NCBI RefSeq assembly: GCF_036116635.1
Contig: NZ_CP107995.1
Location: 124,001-188,000 of the forward strand
From: Amycolatopsis sp. NBC_00345
GTDB taxonomy: Bacteria > Actinomycetota > Actinomycetes > Mycobacteriales > Pseudonocardiaceae
Length of the DNA: 64,000 nt
Reading direction: 5' to 3'
This document shows, piece after piece, positions 8,098-16,535 of this stretch; the stretch's first letter is position 1; every line of letters starts with the position of its first letter. The notes under the pieces were generated by a model. It saw only the letters and a program-made list of their open reading frames with translations, ran no database searches and was not told the DNA's origin. Both the position numbers and the translations under genes were made by a program.

Positions 8098-9537
8098 GTG
8101 TCAGACCCCGCCGAAACCCGTCCAGCGCTGCGCCGCACCTTGTCCGTCTGGCAGGCCGTCGGCCTTTCGGTGGCGCTGATGGCCCCGAGCATGGCCGCCA
8201 GCATCAACCCGCAGCAGACCGCGGCGGCGGCCGGTCGTGCCGTGCCGCTCGCGTTCCTGCTCTCCGCCGCCGGGGTGCTGCTGGTGGCGTACGGCTTCGT
8301 CCGGCTCTGCCAGCACTACCAGCACGCCGGCTCGGTCTACGCCTTCGTCGGCGCGACGCTCGGCCCGCGGGCCGGCGTGGTTTCGGGCATCGGCCTGCTC
8401 GGCACGTACACCTTCTACGCCGTGGTCACCAGCTCCGCCGCCGGCACCCTCGGCACGGCTTTCCTCACGCAGACCGGGATCTGGCCGGACCCGCCGTGGT
8501 GGGGGCCGTTCGTGCTGACCGCCGTCGCGCTCGTCGGCAGCTGGCTGCTCGCTGTGGCGCCCGCGCGCCGCGGCACCAGCACGCTGCTCGCGGTGGAGGG
8601 CGCGACGATCGCCCTCATCCTGCTGGTCACCGTGATCATCCTGGTCCGGCTGATCGCCGGGAACGCGCCGGGCGGCGGCCGGTTCACGCTCGAGGTCTTC
8701 ACCTTCGCCCCGGACGCCGGGCTGTCCGGCGTCTTCCTGGGCGCGGTGTTCGGGTTCCTGTCGTTCGCAGGGTTCGAGGCGGCCGCGACGCTGGGGGAGG
8801 AGACCCGCGACCCGCGCCGGAACATCCCGCGCGCCATCCTCGGCACGGCGATCTTCGGCGGCGCCTACTTCGTCATCGTCACCGCCGTCGAGATGATGGC
8901 GTTCCGCTCCGACGCGAAGGCCTTCCACGACTCGCCTTCGCTGCTGGGCGACCTCGGCGGCCGGTTCGTCGGCTCCTGGGTGGGCGATGTGATCAGCGTG
9001 GGCGCGGCGGTCAGCGCGTTCGGCTGCTGCCTCGCCTGCGTGGTCGGCGGCTCGCGGCTGCTGTTCGCGCTGGGCCGCGACGCCTTCGACGGCCGCGGCA
9101 TCGGCCGTACGTCCGCGAAGGGCACCCCGGTCGCCGCGGTGACGGCCGTGGCACTGGCGGCCGCGCTGATCATCGTGGTGTGCGCGGTGTTCTTCGGCGC
9201 CACGGCGGCGGACACGTTCGCCTGGAGCGGGTCGATCGGGACCTTGATCCTGTTGGTCATCTACCTGCTCACCACACTCGGCGCGATCCTGCTGCTGTTC
9301 GTGCGACGCCGGATGCGCGTGCCGTGGTGGCACCTGGTCTTCCCGCTCGGCGCGCTCGCGGTGCTGGGCTACACGGTGTACGTGAATGTGGTGCCGTATC
9401 CCACGGAGGGCCCGGCTCGCTGGTTTCCGGTGGTCGCCGGGGCGGTGCTGGTGCTGGCGGTGATCTTGGTGCTCGCCGTGCCCGGGCTCGCCCGTAGGGT
9501 GGGGGAAAGGCTGGCGGTCGCCGAAGGAGGCCCATGA
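8098..9537 (+). CDS. APC-family amino-acid/amine permease
   Basis: This polytopic membrane protein has 479 residues and about 12 hydrophobic segments. The consensus APC start is present (LSVWQAVGLSVALMAPSMAAS), as is the segment GAVFGFLSFAGFEAAATLGEETRDPRRNIPRA split around TM6-8. GTG 8098 is chosen because GAGGAG stands six bases upstream; the frame is open further upstream to 8053. It is coupled by ATGA overlap to the amidohydrolase gene. It probably imports the substrate of the neighbouring GS-like and hydrolase enzymes. Confidence 0.87.
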   Translation: MSDPAETRPALRRTLSVWQAVGLSVALMAPSMAASINPQQTAAAAGRAVPLAFLLSAAGVLLVAYGFVRLCQHYQHAGSVYAFVGATLGPRAGVVSGIGLLGTYTFYAVVTSSAAGTLGTAFLTQTGIWPDPPWWGPFVLTAVALVGSWLLAVAPARRGTSTLLAVEGATIALILLVTVIILVRLIAGNAPGGGRFTLEVFTFAPDAGLSGVFLGAVFGFLSFAGFEAAATLGEETRDPRRNIPRAILGTAIFGGAYFVIVTAVEMMAFRSDAKAFHDSPSLLGDLGGRFVGSWVGDVISVGAAVSAFGCCLACVVGGSRLLFALGRDAFDGRGIGRTSAKGTPVAAVTAVALAAALIIVVCAVFFGATAADTFAWSGSIGTLILLVIYLLTTLGAILLLFVRRRMRVPWWHLVFPLGALAVLGYTVYVNVVPYPTEGPARWFPVVAGAVLVLAVILVLAVPGLARRVGERLAVAEGGP

Positions 9538-10673
9538 CCGAGCTGCTGCCCTTCGTCGCGGATCTGCCGTTGGTCGACCATCACTGCCACGGCGTGGTCA
9601 CCCGCGGAGTGGACCGTGACGGCTTCGAGCGGATGCTCACCGAGGCGGACACCGTGTCGCCGCTGGGCACTTCGCTGTTCGACTCGCTGGTGGGCCTCGC
9701 CGTGCGCGAGCGGTGCGCGCCGGTGCTGGACCTGCCCAGGCACGCGCCCGCCGGCGACTATCTGGCCCGCCGCGCCGAGCTGGGCGCCGAGGAGGTCAAC
9801 CGGCGGTTCCTGCGGGCCACCGGCACCACGGACTTCTTGCTGGACGGCGGTTTCCTGCCCGAATCGCTGACCTCGACCGGGGAGTTCGCCGCGCTGGCGG
9901 GCGCCCGCGCGCACGACGTGGTCCGGCTGGAGCAGGTCGCCGAGGACGTGGTGCGCGCCGGGACCACGGCCGCCGGGTTCGCCGCGGACTTCGGGGCCGA
10001 GCTGGGCCAACGGGCGGCCGGCGCCGTCGGGTTCAAGTCGATCGCCGCGTATCGCGTGGGCCTGGAGCTGTCCGGCGAACGGCCTTCGGGCCCCGAGGTC
10101 GCCGACGCCGCCGGGCGCTGGCTCGCGCGGGTGGCCGGCGGCGCGCCCGCCCGGCTGGCCGACGAGGTGCTGCACCGGCATCTCGTCTTCGCCGGCATCG
10201 ACTTCGGCCTGCCCGTGCAGTTCCACGTGGGCTACGGCGACTCCGACGTCGACCTGCACCGCTGCGACCCGCTGCTGCTGACCGGTCTGCTGCGCGCCAC
10301 CCGGGACAGCGGCGTGCCGATCCTGCTGCTGCACAACTACCCGTTCCACCGCAACGCCGCGTACCTCGCGCAGGTCTTCGAGCACGTGTTCGTCGACGCC
10401 GGGCTGATCACGCACAATGCCGGCTTCCGCGCGCCCGCGGTGCTGGCCGAGATGCTGGAGCTGGTGCCGTTCGGCAAGCTGCTGTTCTCCACCGACGCGT
10501 TCGGCCTCGCCGAGCTCTACCACCTGGGCACGGCGCTGTTCCGGCAAGGCCTTTCGGACTTCCTGCGCGGCGCGCTGGCCGCCGGCGCACTGTCCGAAGT
10601 GGACGCCGTACGGCTGGCGCGGCTGGCCGGACACGAGAACGCCGCCCGGATCTACCGCCTGGAGCCACGATGA
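9534..10673 (+). CDS. Amidohydrolase of the FluG N-terminal type
   Basis: The 379-residue TIM-barrel metal-dependent hydrolase carries the metal motif VDHHCHG at residues 15-21. Barrel-end motifs include PVQFHVGYGDSDVDL and LLHNYPFHRNAAYLAQVF, followed by FSTDAFGLAELY. In fungi this domain is fused to a GS-like domain in FluG. Here the two halves are separate genes in one locus, which supports a joint pathway. It overlaps the permease (ATGA) and the next gene by 4 bp. The substrate cannot be inferred. Confidence 0.82.
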   Translation: MTELLPFVADLPLVDHHCHGVVTRGVDRDGFERMLTEADTVSPLGTSLFDSLVGLAVRERCAPVLDLPRHAPAGDYLARRAELGAEEVNRRFLRATGTTDFLLDGGFLPESLTSTGEFAALAGARAHDVVRLEQVAEDVVRAGTTAAGFAADFGAELGQRAAGAVGFKSIAAYRVGLELSGERPSGPEVADAAGRWLARVAGGAPARLADEVLHRHLVFAGIDFGLPVQFHVGYGDSDVDLHRCDPLLLTGLLRATRDSGVPILLLHNYPFHRNAAYLAQVFEHVFVDAGLITHNAGFRAPAVLAEMLELVPFGKLLFSTDAFGLAELYHLGTALFRQGLSDFLRGALAAGALSEVDAVRLARLAGHENAARIYRLEPR

Positions 10674-11845
10674 CCGACCTGTTCGAGAGCTGGCGGGCGG
10701 CGCTGGCCGAAGAGCTGCCCGCGGCCGTGGAGCTGCGGCACCGGCTGCACGCCGACCCGCGCGCGTCCGGCGACGAGGACGACACCGCCCGCGTGGTCGC
10801 CGCGGCGCTCGGCCTTGGCGAGGGCGAGCGCGTCGCCAAGACCGGACGGCTGATCCGGCTGCCGGGCGATCATCCCGGGCCCGCGGTGGCGCTGCGCGCG
10901 GAGATGGACGCGCTGCCGGTGACCGAGCGCACCGGCGTGCCGTGGGCGTCCGGCTCCGGCCTGATGCACGCGTGCGGGCACGACGTGCACCTCGCCGCGC
11001 TGGTCGCCGTCGCCCGCGCCGCGCGGCGGGTGGAGCTGCCGCGGCCGCTGGTCGCCGTGCTGCAGCCGCGGGAGGAGACTTCGCCGTCCGGGGCGCTGGA
11101 CATCGTCGAGTCCGGGGTGCTGGAGGAGCACGGCGTCGACACGGTGATCGGCGCCCACGTGCAGCCGCGGCTGGCCTACGGCGTGGTGTCGGCCGCGCCG
11201 GGGCCGGTGAACGCCTCGACCGACGAGTTCGAGGTCGTGCTGCACGGCCAGGGCGGCCACGCCGGGTACCCGCACCTGCTGCGCGACCCGGTGCTGGCGC
11301 TGAGCCAGCTCGTGGTGAGCCTGCAGCAGCTCGCCAGCCGCCGGATCGACCCGGTGCACGGCGCCGTCTGCTCGATCGGCCGGATCCAGGCGGGCACGGC
11401 CGCGAACGTGGTGCCCAACACCGCCACCGCGCTCGGCTCGCTGCGGCTCATGCGCTCGGTGGACCGCGAGCGCGCCCTGGACGCGCTGGCCGAGATCGTG
11501 CACGGCACCGCGCAGGCCCACGGCTGCACCGCCGAGTTGCGGATCAGCCCGTGCGAGCCGGTGCTGGTCAACGACCCGGCGCTGGCCGCCGCGGCGCAGG
11601 AGTGGCTGGTCCGCGGCGGCGCCGACGTCGACGTGGACTTCCGCTCCTTCGGCGCCGACGACTTCGCGCACTACTGCGGCGGCGAGAGCCGTGGGCTGAT
11701 GCTCTTCGTCGGCCTCGGCGACACCGCGGGCGCGCCCAGCCTGCACGACGAGGTCTTCCTGCCCGAGGACGGCGCCGTCGCCCAGGTCGCGGGCGCGCTG
11801 ATGGCCGGTTACCTGGCCGCGCTGGAGCCGGGCGGTTACGAATGA
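10670..11845 (+). CDS. M20D-family amidohydrolase/peptidase
   Basis: The 391-residue zinc amidohydrolase resembles N-acyl-amino-acid hydrolases (HipO/AmaA). Zinc-site motifs are MHACGHDVHLAAL, QPREETSPSGA and the C-terminal SLHDEVFLPED. The dimerisation/lid domain starts near GQGGHAGYPH. ATG 10670 overlaps the amidohydrolase stop (ATGA). As the last gene of a permease-hydrolase operon it likely cleaves an amide bond to release an amino acid. Confidence 0.87.
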   Translation: MTDLFESWRAALAEELPAAVELRHRLHADPRASGDEDDTARVVAAALGLGEGERVAKTGRLIRLPGDHPGPAVALRAEMDALPVTERTGVPWASGSGLMHACGHDVHLAALVAVARAARRVELPRPLVAVLQPREETSPSGALDIVESGVLEEHGVDTVIGAHVQPRLAYGVVSAAPGPVNASTDEFEVVLHGQGGHAGYPHLLRDPVLALSQLVVSLQQLASRRIDPVHGAVCSIGRIQAGTAANVVPNTATALGSLRLMRSVDRERALDALAEIVHGTAQAHGCTAELRISPCEPVLVNDPALAAAAQEWLVRGGADVDVDFRSFGADDFAHYCGGESRGLMLFVGLGDTAGAPSLHDEVFLPEDGAVAQVAGALMAGYLAALEPGGYE

Positions 11846-11892
11846 CTCGTGAGTGTTCGCGACGGTTCTAACCGGCATAAACACTCACGAGT
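11845..11892. terminator. Hairpin after the permease-hydrolase operon
   Basis: An outer stem ACTCGTGAGTGTT (11845-11857) pairs with its complement at 11880-11892 and is followed by TTTT. An inner CGGTT/AACCG stem sits in the loop. It overlaps the M20 stop codon and is a sister of the 6615-6668 element. Confidence 0.65.
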
Positions 11893-11930
11893 TTTCGACG
11901 GCTCCTCACCACCGCGGTGAGGCGACGCGC

Positions 11931-11936
11931 TACGGT
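11931..11936 (+). promoter_or_regulatory. lgt: Candidate leaderless -10 box for lgt
   Basis: TACGGT lies 6 nt upstream of the lgt GTG start with no Shine-Dalgarno sequence between them, so a leaderless transcript is plausible. Confidence 0.35.
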
Positions 11937-11942
11937 GGCCGC

Positions 11943-13013
11943 GTGTATTCCGCCTCGGCAGCCTTCCTGGCCACGATCCCGAGCCCCGACCGCGGGGTCT
12001 GGCACCTGGGATTCATCCCGATCCGCGCCTACGCACTCTGCATCATCGCCGGCATCATCGTGGCGATCTGGTGGGGTGAGCGGCGCTGGGTGGCCCGGGG
12101 CGGCACCAAGGGCACGGTGATCGACGTCGCGGTGTTCGCCGTGCCGTTCGGCCTGGTCGGCGGCCGGCTCTACCACGTGATCACCGACCCCGAGCTGTAC
12201 TTCACCGCGGGCCGCAACCCGTGGAACGCCTTCGCCATCTGGGACGGCGGCCTCGGCATCTGGGGCGCGATCGCCCTCGGCGCGGTCGGCGCGCTGATCG
12301 CCTGCCGCCGCAAGGGCATCCCGCTGCCGGCGCTGGCCGACGCGCTCGCCCCCGGCATCATCACGGCGCAGGCCATCGGCCGCATCGGCAACTACTTCAA
12401 CCAGGAGCTCTACGGCGCGCACACCAACCTGCCGTGGGGCCTGGAGATCTACCAGCGCTTCAACCCGGCCAACCCGGACGACACCCTCAACGGCATCGCG
12501 ACCGGGCACATCCCGCTGCCGGACAGCCCGGTGCAGCCGACGTTCCTGTACGAGCTGATCTGGAACCTGCTCATCGCCGGCCTCGTGGTGTGGGCCGACC
12601 GCCGGTTCAAGCTCGGCCACGGGCGCGCGTTCGCGCTGTACGTCGCCGGCTACACCGTCGGCCGCTGCTGGATCGAGCTGCTGCGCACGGACACGGCCAA
12701 CCACATCCTCGGCCTCCGGGTGAACGTGTGGACCTCGATCCTGGTGTTCCTCGGCGCGGTGATCGTGATGATGCTGGCCAAGCGCCGCGGTCCGCGGGAG
12801 CTGCCGGAGACGTTGCGCAGCCGCGGAGACGAGCGTGACGCGGAGGCCGGGGAGCCGTCGGAGGAGAAGCCCGCGGACGGGGAACCGGCCGCCGAGACGA
12901 CTGCCGACGAGACGCTTACCGCCGAGACCCGCGACGAGATCACGGTCGACGCCGGGTCTTCGGCCACGGCGGCCACAGCGGCTCCGGAGGCGGAGAAGCC
13001 CGAGAAGTCCTGA
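11943..13013 (+). CDS. lgt: Prolipoprotein diacylglyceryl transferase
   Basis: It transfers diacylglycerol to the lipobox cysteine of prolipoproteins in the membrane. The protein has 356 residues with about seven TM segments. Lgt motifs are IWDGGLGIWGAI near residue 100 and the signature GRIGNYFNQELYG near residue 146. After the last TM (near residue 280) comes a Glu/Ala/Thr-rich hydrophilic tail of some 75 residues, as in many actinobacterial Lgt proteins. GTG 11943 fits the family start; upstream in-frame sequence runs through a hairpin and is rejected. Downstream, its terminator is split by an IS30 element. Confidence 0.93.
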   Translation: MYSASAAFLATIPSPDRGVWHLGFIPIRAYALCIIAGIIVAIWWGERRWVARGGTKGTVIDVAVFAVPFGLVGGRLYHVITDPELYFTAGRNPWNAFAIWDGGLGIWGAIALGAVGALIACRRKGIPLPALADALAPGIITAQAIGRIGNYFNQELYGAHTNLPWGLEIYQRFNPANPDDTLNGIATGHIPLPDSPVQPTFLYELIWNLLIAGLVVWADRRFKLGHGRAFALYVAGYTVGRCWIELLRTDTANHILGLRVNVWTSILVFLGAVIVMMLAKRRGPRELPETLRSRGDERDAEAGEPSEEKPADGEPAAETTADETLTAETRDEITVDAGSSATAATAAPEAEKPEKS

Positions 13014-13021
13014 CCCGCTTT

Positions 13022-13037
13022 ACGCATGAGGCCCCCG
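13022..13037 (+). terminator. Left arm of the lgt terminator, split by an IS
   Basis: ACGCATGAGGCCCCCG is exactly complementary to 14527-14542. The two arms formed one hairpin before the IS30-type element landed in its apical loop. Confidence 0.7.
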
Positions 13038-13046
13038 TCCCTTCCC

Positions 13047-13074
13047 GGCGGATTCTCGGGGTCCTCGCAACACC
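13047..13074 (+). repeat. Left inverted repeat of the IS30-type element
   Basis: This 28-bp terminal repeat is identical in reverse complement to 14491-14518. Confidence 0.88.
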
Positions 13075-13081
13075 TGATGGT

Positions 13082-14464
13082 CTAGATGGCTGTCAGTAGA
13101 TCACGCAGACGCTCGGCTGGGGTTTTCCAGCCGAGCGTTTTGCGTGGGCGGCGGTTGAGTTTCTGGGCGACGTGCTCGAGGTCTTCGGATCCGTAGACGC
13201 TCAGGTCGGTGCCCTTGGGGAAGTACTGCCGCAGCAGGCCGTTGGTGTTCTCGTTCGATCCGCGTTGCCAGGGCGAGTGCGGGTCGCAGAAGTAGACCGG
13301 TACTCCGGTGGCCACGGTGAACTGCTTGTGTGCGGCCATTTCGCAGCCTTGGTCCCAGGTCAGCGAGCCGCGTAGGTGTTCGGGCAGGGACCCGATCAAC
13401 GGCACGAGCACATCGCGGACTTCCTCGGCGGTGTGTCCGCCGGGCAGGTGCCCGAGCAGGACGTAGCGGGTGGAGCGCTCGACCAGGGTCACGATCGCGC
13501 TGTCGCTGCGGGTGCCGACGATCAGGTCACCTTCCCAGTGGCCGGGCACGGCTCGGTCCTCGATCTCGGCGGGACGGTCGGAGATCATCACCATCTCGTC
13601 GACGAACCGCTGAGTGCGCTGATCAGGACGCCGGTGGGGCTTGCGCCTGGTGCGCCCAGTGCGCAGCGCCGTAGCGACCTCGCGCCGCAGCCCGCCACAG
13701 GCCTGGACATAGATCGCCTGGTAGATCGTCTCCGTACTCACCCGTATGCTCTCGTCGTCCGGGAACTCGGTCACCAGAGCGTGGCAGATCTGCTCAGGCG
13801 ACCACTCCTCCCGCAGCTTGCTGGTGACGTAGTCCCGCAGCGGTCCGTCGTGAGCCAGCTTGGATGCCTTGTGCCGCACACGGCTCTTCGCCCACGCCCG
13901 CTGGGCCCGGTATGGCCGGTAGACGCCTCCCACGGCGTAAGCGTCGATCTCACGCTTGATCGTGGACGCAGGCCGGCCCAGTTCGCGCCCGATCGCCCGC
14001 AGCGAAGCGCCCTGACGGTGCAGGTCGGCGATCGTCTCGCGCTCGACCAGGGTCAGGAACCGGGGATGCAGCCCGGCCTCCAAGGACCTCACCGTGGGCG
14101 GCTGCGTCGCCGTGACCATCGTGGTCACGCCCGTCCGGTAGTCCACCTTGCGCCCGCCGGGATAGACGCGGGTCGGGCCAATTGATCGCACCCCGTGATC
14201 CCAGTCCTGCGCCGTGCGCACGTTGACCCCGACACGCCGGGCGGCCTCCTTACGGCTGACCCCTTCTCCGCGCAGCCGGTCGTACTCCCCACGACCGGGG
14301 TGACCACCCTGGCTGGTGCTCCCACGCCCTCGAAGGCCAGCCCACCGGACCCACCCGAAGGCCGTGTTCAGGTTCACCCCGACCGCCCGCGACGCGACCG
14401 AGACGTTGCCGTCCTCCCGCTCCAGCGCCTCGAAGAACCTCTTCCGCAACTCCGGTGACAGCAC
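13082..14464 (-). CDS. IS30-family transposase
   Basis: The predicted DDE transposase has 460 residues from GTG 14464. An N-terminal helix-turn-helix region (ETIADLHRQGASLRAIGRELG) is typical of IS30. The catalytic triad is visible as D313 (GHWEGDLIVG), D371 (LTWDQG) and E405 (RGSNENTNG), with the family D-E spacing of 33 residues. The frame is open beyond the right inverted repeat up to 14725, but the start must lie inside the element. The N-terminal 150 residues hold two additional HTH-like segments. The gene appears intact, so the element may be active. Confidence 0.9.
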   Translation of the reverse strand: MLSPELRKRFFEALEREDGNVSVASRAVGVNLNTAFGWVRWAGLRGRGSTSQGGHPGRGEYDRLRGEGVSRKEAARRVGVNVRTAQDWDHGVRSIGPTRVYPGGRKVDYRTGVTTMVTATQPPTVRSLEAGLHPRFLTLVERETIADLHRQGASLRAIGRELGRPASTIKREIDAYAVGGVYRPYRAQRAWAKSRVRHKASKLAHDGPLRDYVTSKLREEWSPEQICHALVTEFPDDESIRVSTETIYQAIYVQACGGLRREVATALRTGRTRRKPHRRPDQRTQRFVDEMVMISDRPAEIEDRAVPGHWEGDLIVGTRSDSAIVTLVERSTRYVLLGHLPGGHTAEEVRDVLVPLIGSLPEHLRGSLTWDQGCEMAAHKQFTVATGVPVYFCDPHSPWQRGSNENTNGLLRQYFPKGTDLSVYGSEDLEHVAQKLNRRPRKTLGWKTPAERLRDLLTAI

Positions 14465-14490
14465 GATCCCCGCAACTCCCTGAAATCCAG

Positions 14491-14518
14491 GGTGTTGCGA
14501 GGACCCCGAGAATCCGCC
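14491..14518 (-). repeat. Right inverted repeat of the IS30-type element
   Basis: This 28-bp terminal repeat matches the left end perfectly; outside it the two flanks differ apart from the shared CCC. Confidence 0.88.
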
Positions 14519-14526
14519 CCCAGGGT

Positions 14527-14542
14527 CGGGGGCCTCATGCGT
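14527..14542 (-). terminator. Right arm of the split terminator
   Basis: CGGGGGCCTCATGCGT is complementary to 13022-13037. It lies just downstream of the stop of the leftward ESX-like operon, so the original hairpin served two convergent transcription units. Confidence 0.65.
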
Positions 14543-14549
14543 CGCGGGG

Positions 14550-15440
14550 TCAGCCGAGCAGTGAGTTGCCGAAGTAGTCGTCGTCATCGCCGGAGCGGTC
14601 CTCGCGGCGGGGGCGACGTGCGGGCGGGGGCGGGTCCTGTCGCTGCGGTTTGCTGTCGCGGTCGGCCAGCGGGTCGGCGAAGTCGTCGTCCTCGGGTGCG
14701 GTGAAGCGGCGTGCTTCCTGCTCACGAGGTGCGGCGGTGTGCCGGCCCTGGTCGGGCTCGGGCTCGGGCGGGGCCGAAGGCGCCGGATACCCGCGGTCGG
14801 CGAGGGGGCTGGTGAATTCCTCGTCCGAGGGCGCGGGTTTCTGGTGCGACGGCGCGTTCTGGTGGGGCGCGGCGTGCCGCCCGTGCTCGGGTTCCGGTGC
14901 CGAATGGGGTGAAGGCCCGTCCTGCGGCGGAGCTTGGTACGACGGCTCGGCGCTGCTCGCGAGCGGGTTCTCGTTCGAGAATCCCGCGGGCTTCTCCGCC
15001 GCGGCCGGGTACGTCGAGCGCCCGGTGTCGGCGAGGTCGTTGCGCGAGCCGGCGCGGGCTTCGAGGACCTCGTCCGGCGTCAGGCCCTCTTGCAGCTCCT
15101 CGTAGATGTCCTTGCTTTCGCCGAGCTTCGCGGACGCCAGGGCCCGCACCTCGGGGTCGGCGAACGCGCGGCCGGACGCGACGTCCTCCCACTTGAACTC
15201 GCCGGCGTCGACTTTCCGCTTGACCAGCCGCAGCTCGGCCGGGGCGTCCGGCTTCGAGGCGGCGGCCTTGAGCGCTTCGATCCGCTCCGGGGTGTCGGGC
15301 CGCTCGACCGGCTTCAGCCGGATCTTTTCGAGATCCTTCAGCAGGTCCTGCGACTTCCGCGTGGTGCGGTCGAGCGCGGACTCGGCCTCGCGGATCTCCG
15401 GTGTCTTCCAGGCGTCCTGTGCGGACGTGGGCCGTGACAT
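14550..15440 (-). CDS. Proline-rich protein of an ESX-like locus
   Basis: The 296-residue protein is not recognised as a named family. Residues 1-120 are charged and helical (DRTTRKSQDLLKDLEKIRLK, then an acidic-basic segment ending SKDIYEELQEGLTPDEVL). The rest is a disordered Pro/Glu/His-rich region with repeats of the form (T/A)xPLADR near residues 205 and 258. It ends in an Asp-rich tail (GDDDDYFGNSLLG). It is third in a leftward operon after an EspC-like protein and a 350-residue helical protein, so a role as secreted or surface partner of a type VII system is inferred. Confidence 0.7.
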   Translation of the reverse strand: MSRPTSAQDAWKTPEIREAESALDRTTRKSQDLLKDLEKIRLKPVERPDTPERIEALKAAASKPDAPAELRLVKRKVDAGEFKWEDVASGRAFADPEVRALASAKLGESKDIYEELQEGLTPDEVLEARAGSRNDLADTGRSTYPAAAEKPAGFSNENPLASSAEPSYQAPPQDGPSPHSAPEPEHGRHAAPHQNAPSHQKPAPSDEEFTSPLADRGYPAPSAPPEPEPDQGRHTAAPREQEARRFTAPEDDDFADPLADRDSKPQRQDPPPPARRPRREDRSGDDDDYFGNSLLG

Positions 15441-15468
15441 GACGGCGTTCCTCTCGATCTTCGCTGGC

Positions 15469-16521
15469 TCAGTCGTCGATGCTGCCGCTGATCCGGCCGC
15501 TGCCCGAATGCGCCGGGGTGCGGTTGCGGCGGTTGTCCCAGTGGTCCTTGTTGTCCGCGTGGTTCTCGCGAGTTTCCTTGACGCCTTCCTGGGCCTTGTC
15601 CTTGATCTCGCCGGCGTCGTCCTTGATCCCCTTGGCGGTGTCCTTGATGTCGCCGACGTCGCCCGCGATGCCCTTGCCGACGTCGATCGCGTCGCTGAGG
15701 CTGCCGATGTCCTTGATCTTCGCCAGCTGCGAGCCGAGGTCCTTGATCGAGTCCCACAGGTCGCCGACCTTCTGCACGATGTCCTTGATCATGTCGACGA
15801 TCGAGATCAGCGCGTCGATCAGGGGCAGGACCTCGGACAGGCCGGTGATCGCGTCGGCGACCCAGCCGGCGATCGGCACGCACGCCTCGGCCGCCATCAC
15901 GAGCAGCCGGTCGATCAGGCTCTTCAGCAGGTCCAGCGCCTTCGCCGCGAGCTTCTTCGAGGTGTCCGACAGCAGTTCGAAGCCCTTGGCGATCAGCTCC
16001 GCGATGCCCGCCTCCGCGGCGAGCGCGGCCCGCCAGCCGAGGTCGACGTACGCCTTGTGCGCCAGCGACGCGGGACCGGTCCAGCTGTCGCCGAGGATCT
16101 TCTCGTTCCCCGTCATCACCCCGGAGAACGCCTTCATCGCCTCCGCGATGTTGCGCCACGCCTCGGCGTCGGCGGACATCTTCGAGAAGTCGCCGGTGAT
16201 CGGCTCGATGAACTCCTGCGTGAGCGACTTGCCGGTGATCTGCTGGAAGATCCACTCGACCGCCAGCACCTCGACGCCGGCGTCCTTCACCAGGTCCTGG
16301 ATGTCATCGCCGGACGTGTCCTCCGGCGGCTGCAGCTGCTCGGTGATCGCGCTGCCGTTGTCGAAGCCGGACGAAGTGGAGCCGCCGGCGCCCGGCTTCT
16401 TCGGCTCTTCCTTGTCGTCCTTGGAATCGTCGTCCTTTTTCTTCTTCTTCTCTTCTTTTTCGGGCTTTTCCTTGGTGTGCTTCGGGTTCTCATGCCCGTG
16501 CCCGCCGCCGTGCTTCGCCAT
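15469..16521 (-). CDS. Large WXG-like helical protein, probable ESX substrate
   Basis: The 350-residue protein starts at ATG 16521 behind a strong Shine-Dalgarno sequence (GGGGAGGG). The N-terminus is a very charged Lys/Glu/Asp-rich segment (residues 10-50). A helical domain follows with a WTG turn (DSWTGPASLAHKAY), reminiscent of WXG100/PPE-type substrates. Long amphipathic or hydrophobic helices come next (LIDRLLVMAAEACVPIAGWV, LPLIDALISIVDMIKDIV), then heptad-like repeats of GDIKD/GEIKD. It has no signal peptide. It lies 14 bp downstream of the EspC-like gene. Function is inferred from that context; it could be a membrane-active toxin or a structural secreted protein. Confidence 0.72.
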   Translation of the reverse strand: MAKHGGGHGHENPKHTKEKPEKEEKKKKKDDDSKDDKEEPKKPGAGGSTSSGFDNGSAITEQLQPPEDTSGDDIQDLVKDAGVEVLAVEWIFQQITGKSLTQEFIEPITGDFSKMSADAEAWRNIAEAMKAFSGVMTGNEKILGDSWTGPASLAHKAYVDLGWRAALAAEAGIAELIAKGFELLSDTSKKLAAKALDLLKSLIDRLLVMAAEACVPIAGWVADAITGLSEVLPLIDALISIVDMIKDIVQKVGDLWDSIKDLGSQLAKIKDIGSLSDAIDVGKGIAGDVGDIKDTAKGIKDDAGEIKDKAQEGVKETRENHADNKDHWDNRRNRTPAHSGSGRISGSIDD

Positions 16522-16535
16522 TTCCCTCCCCTTCC

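Larger units (their letters stand above)
13047..14518. mobile_element. IS30-family insertion sequence (1472 bp)
   Basis: The ends are 28-bp perfect inverted repeats (13047-13074 and 14491-14518) beginning GGCGGATTCTCGGGG. The element is flanked by CCC on both sides (13044-13046 and 14519-14521), a likely 3-bp target duplication. One transposase gene runs leftward. The element sits in the loop of a palindrome (arms 13022-13037 and 14527-14542), consistent with the preference of IS30-family elements for palindromic targets. Confidence 0.88.
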
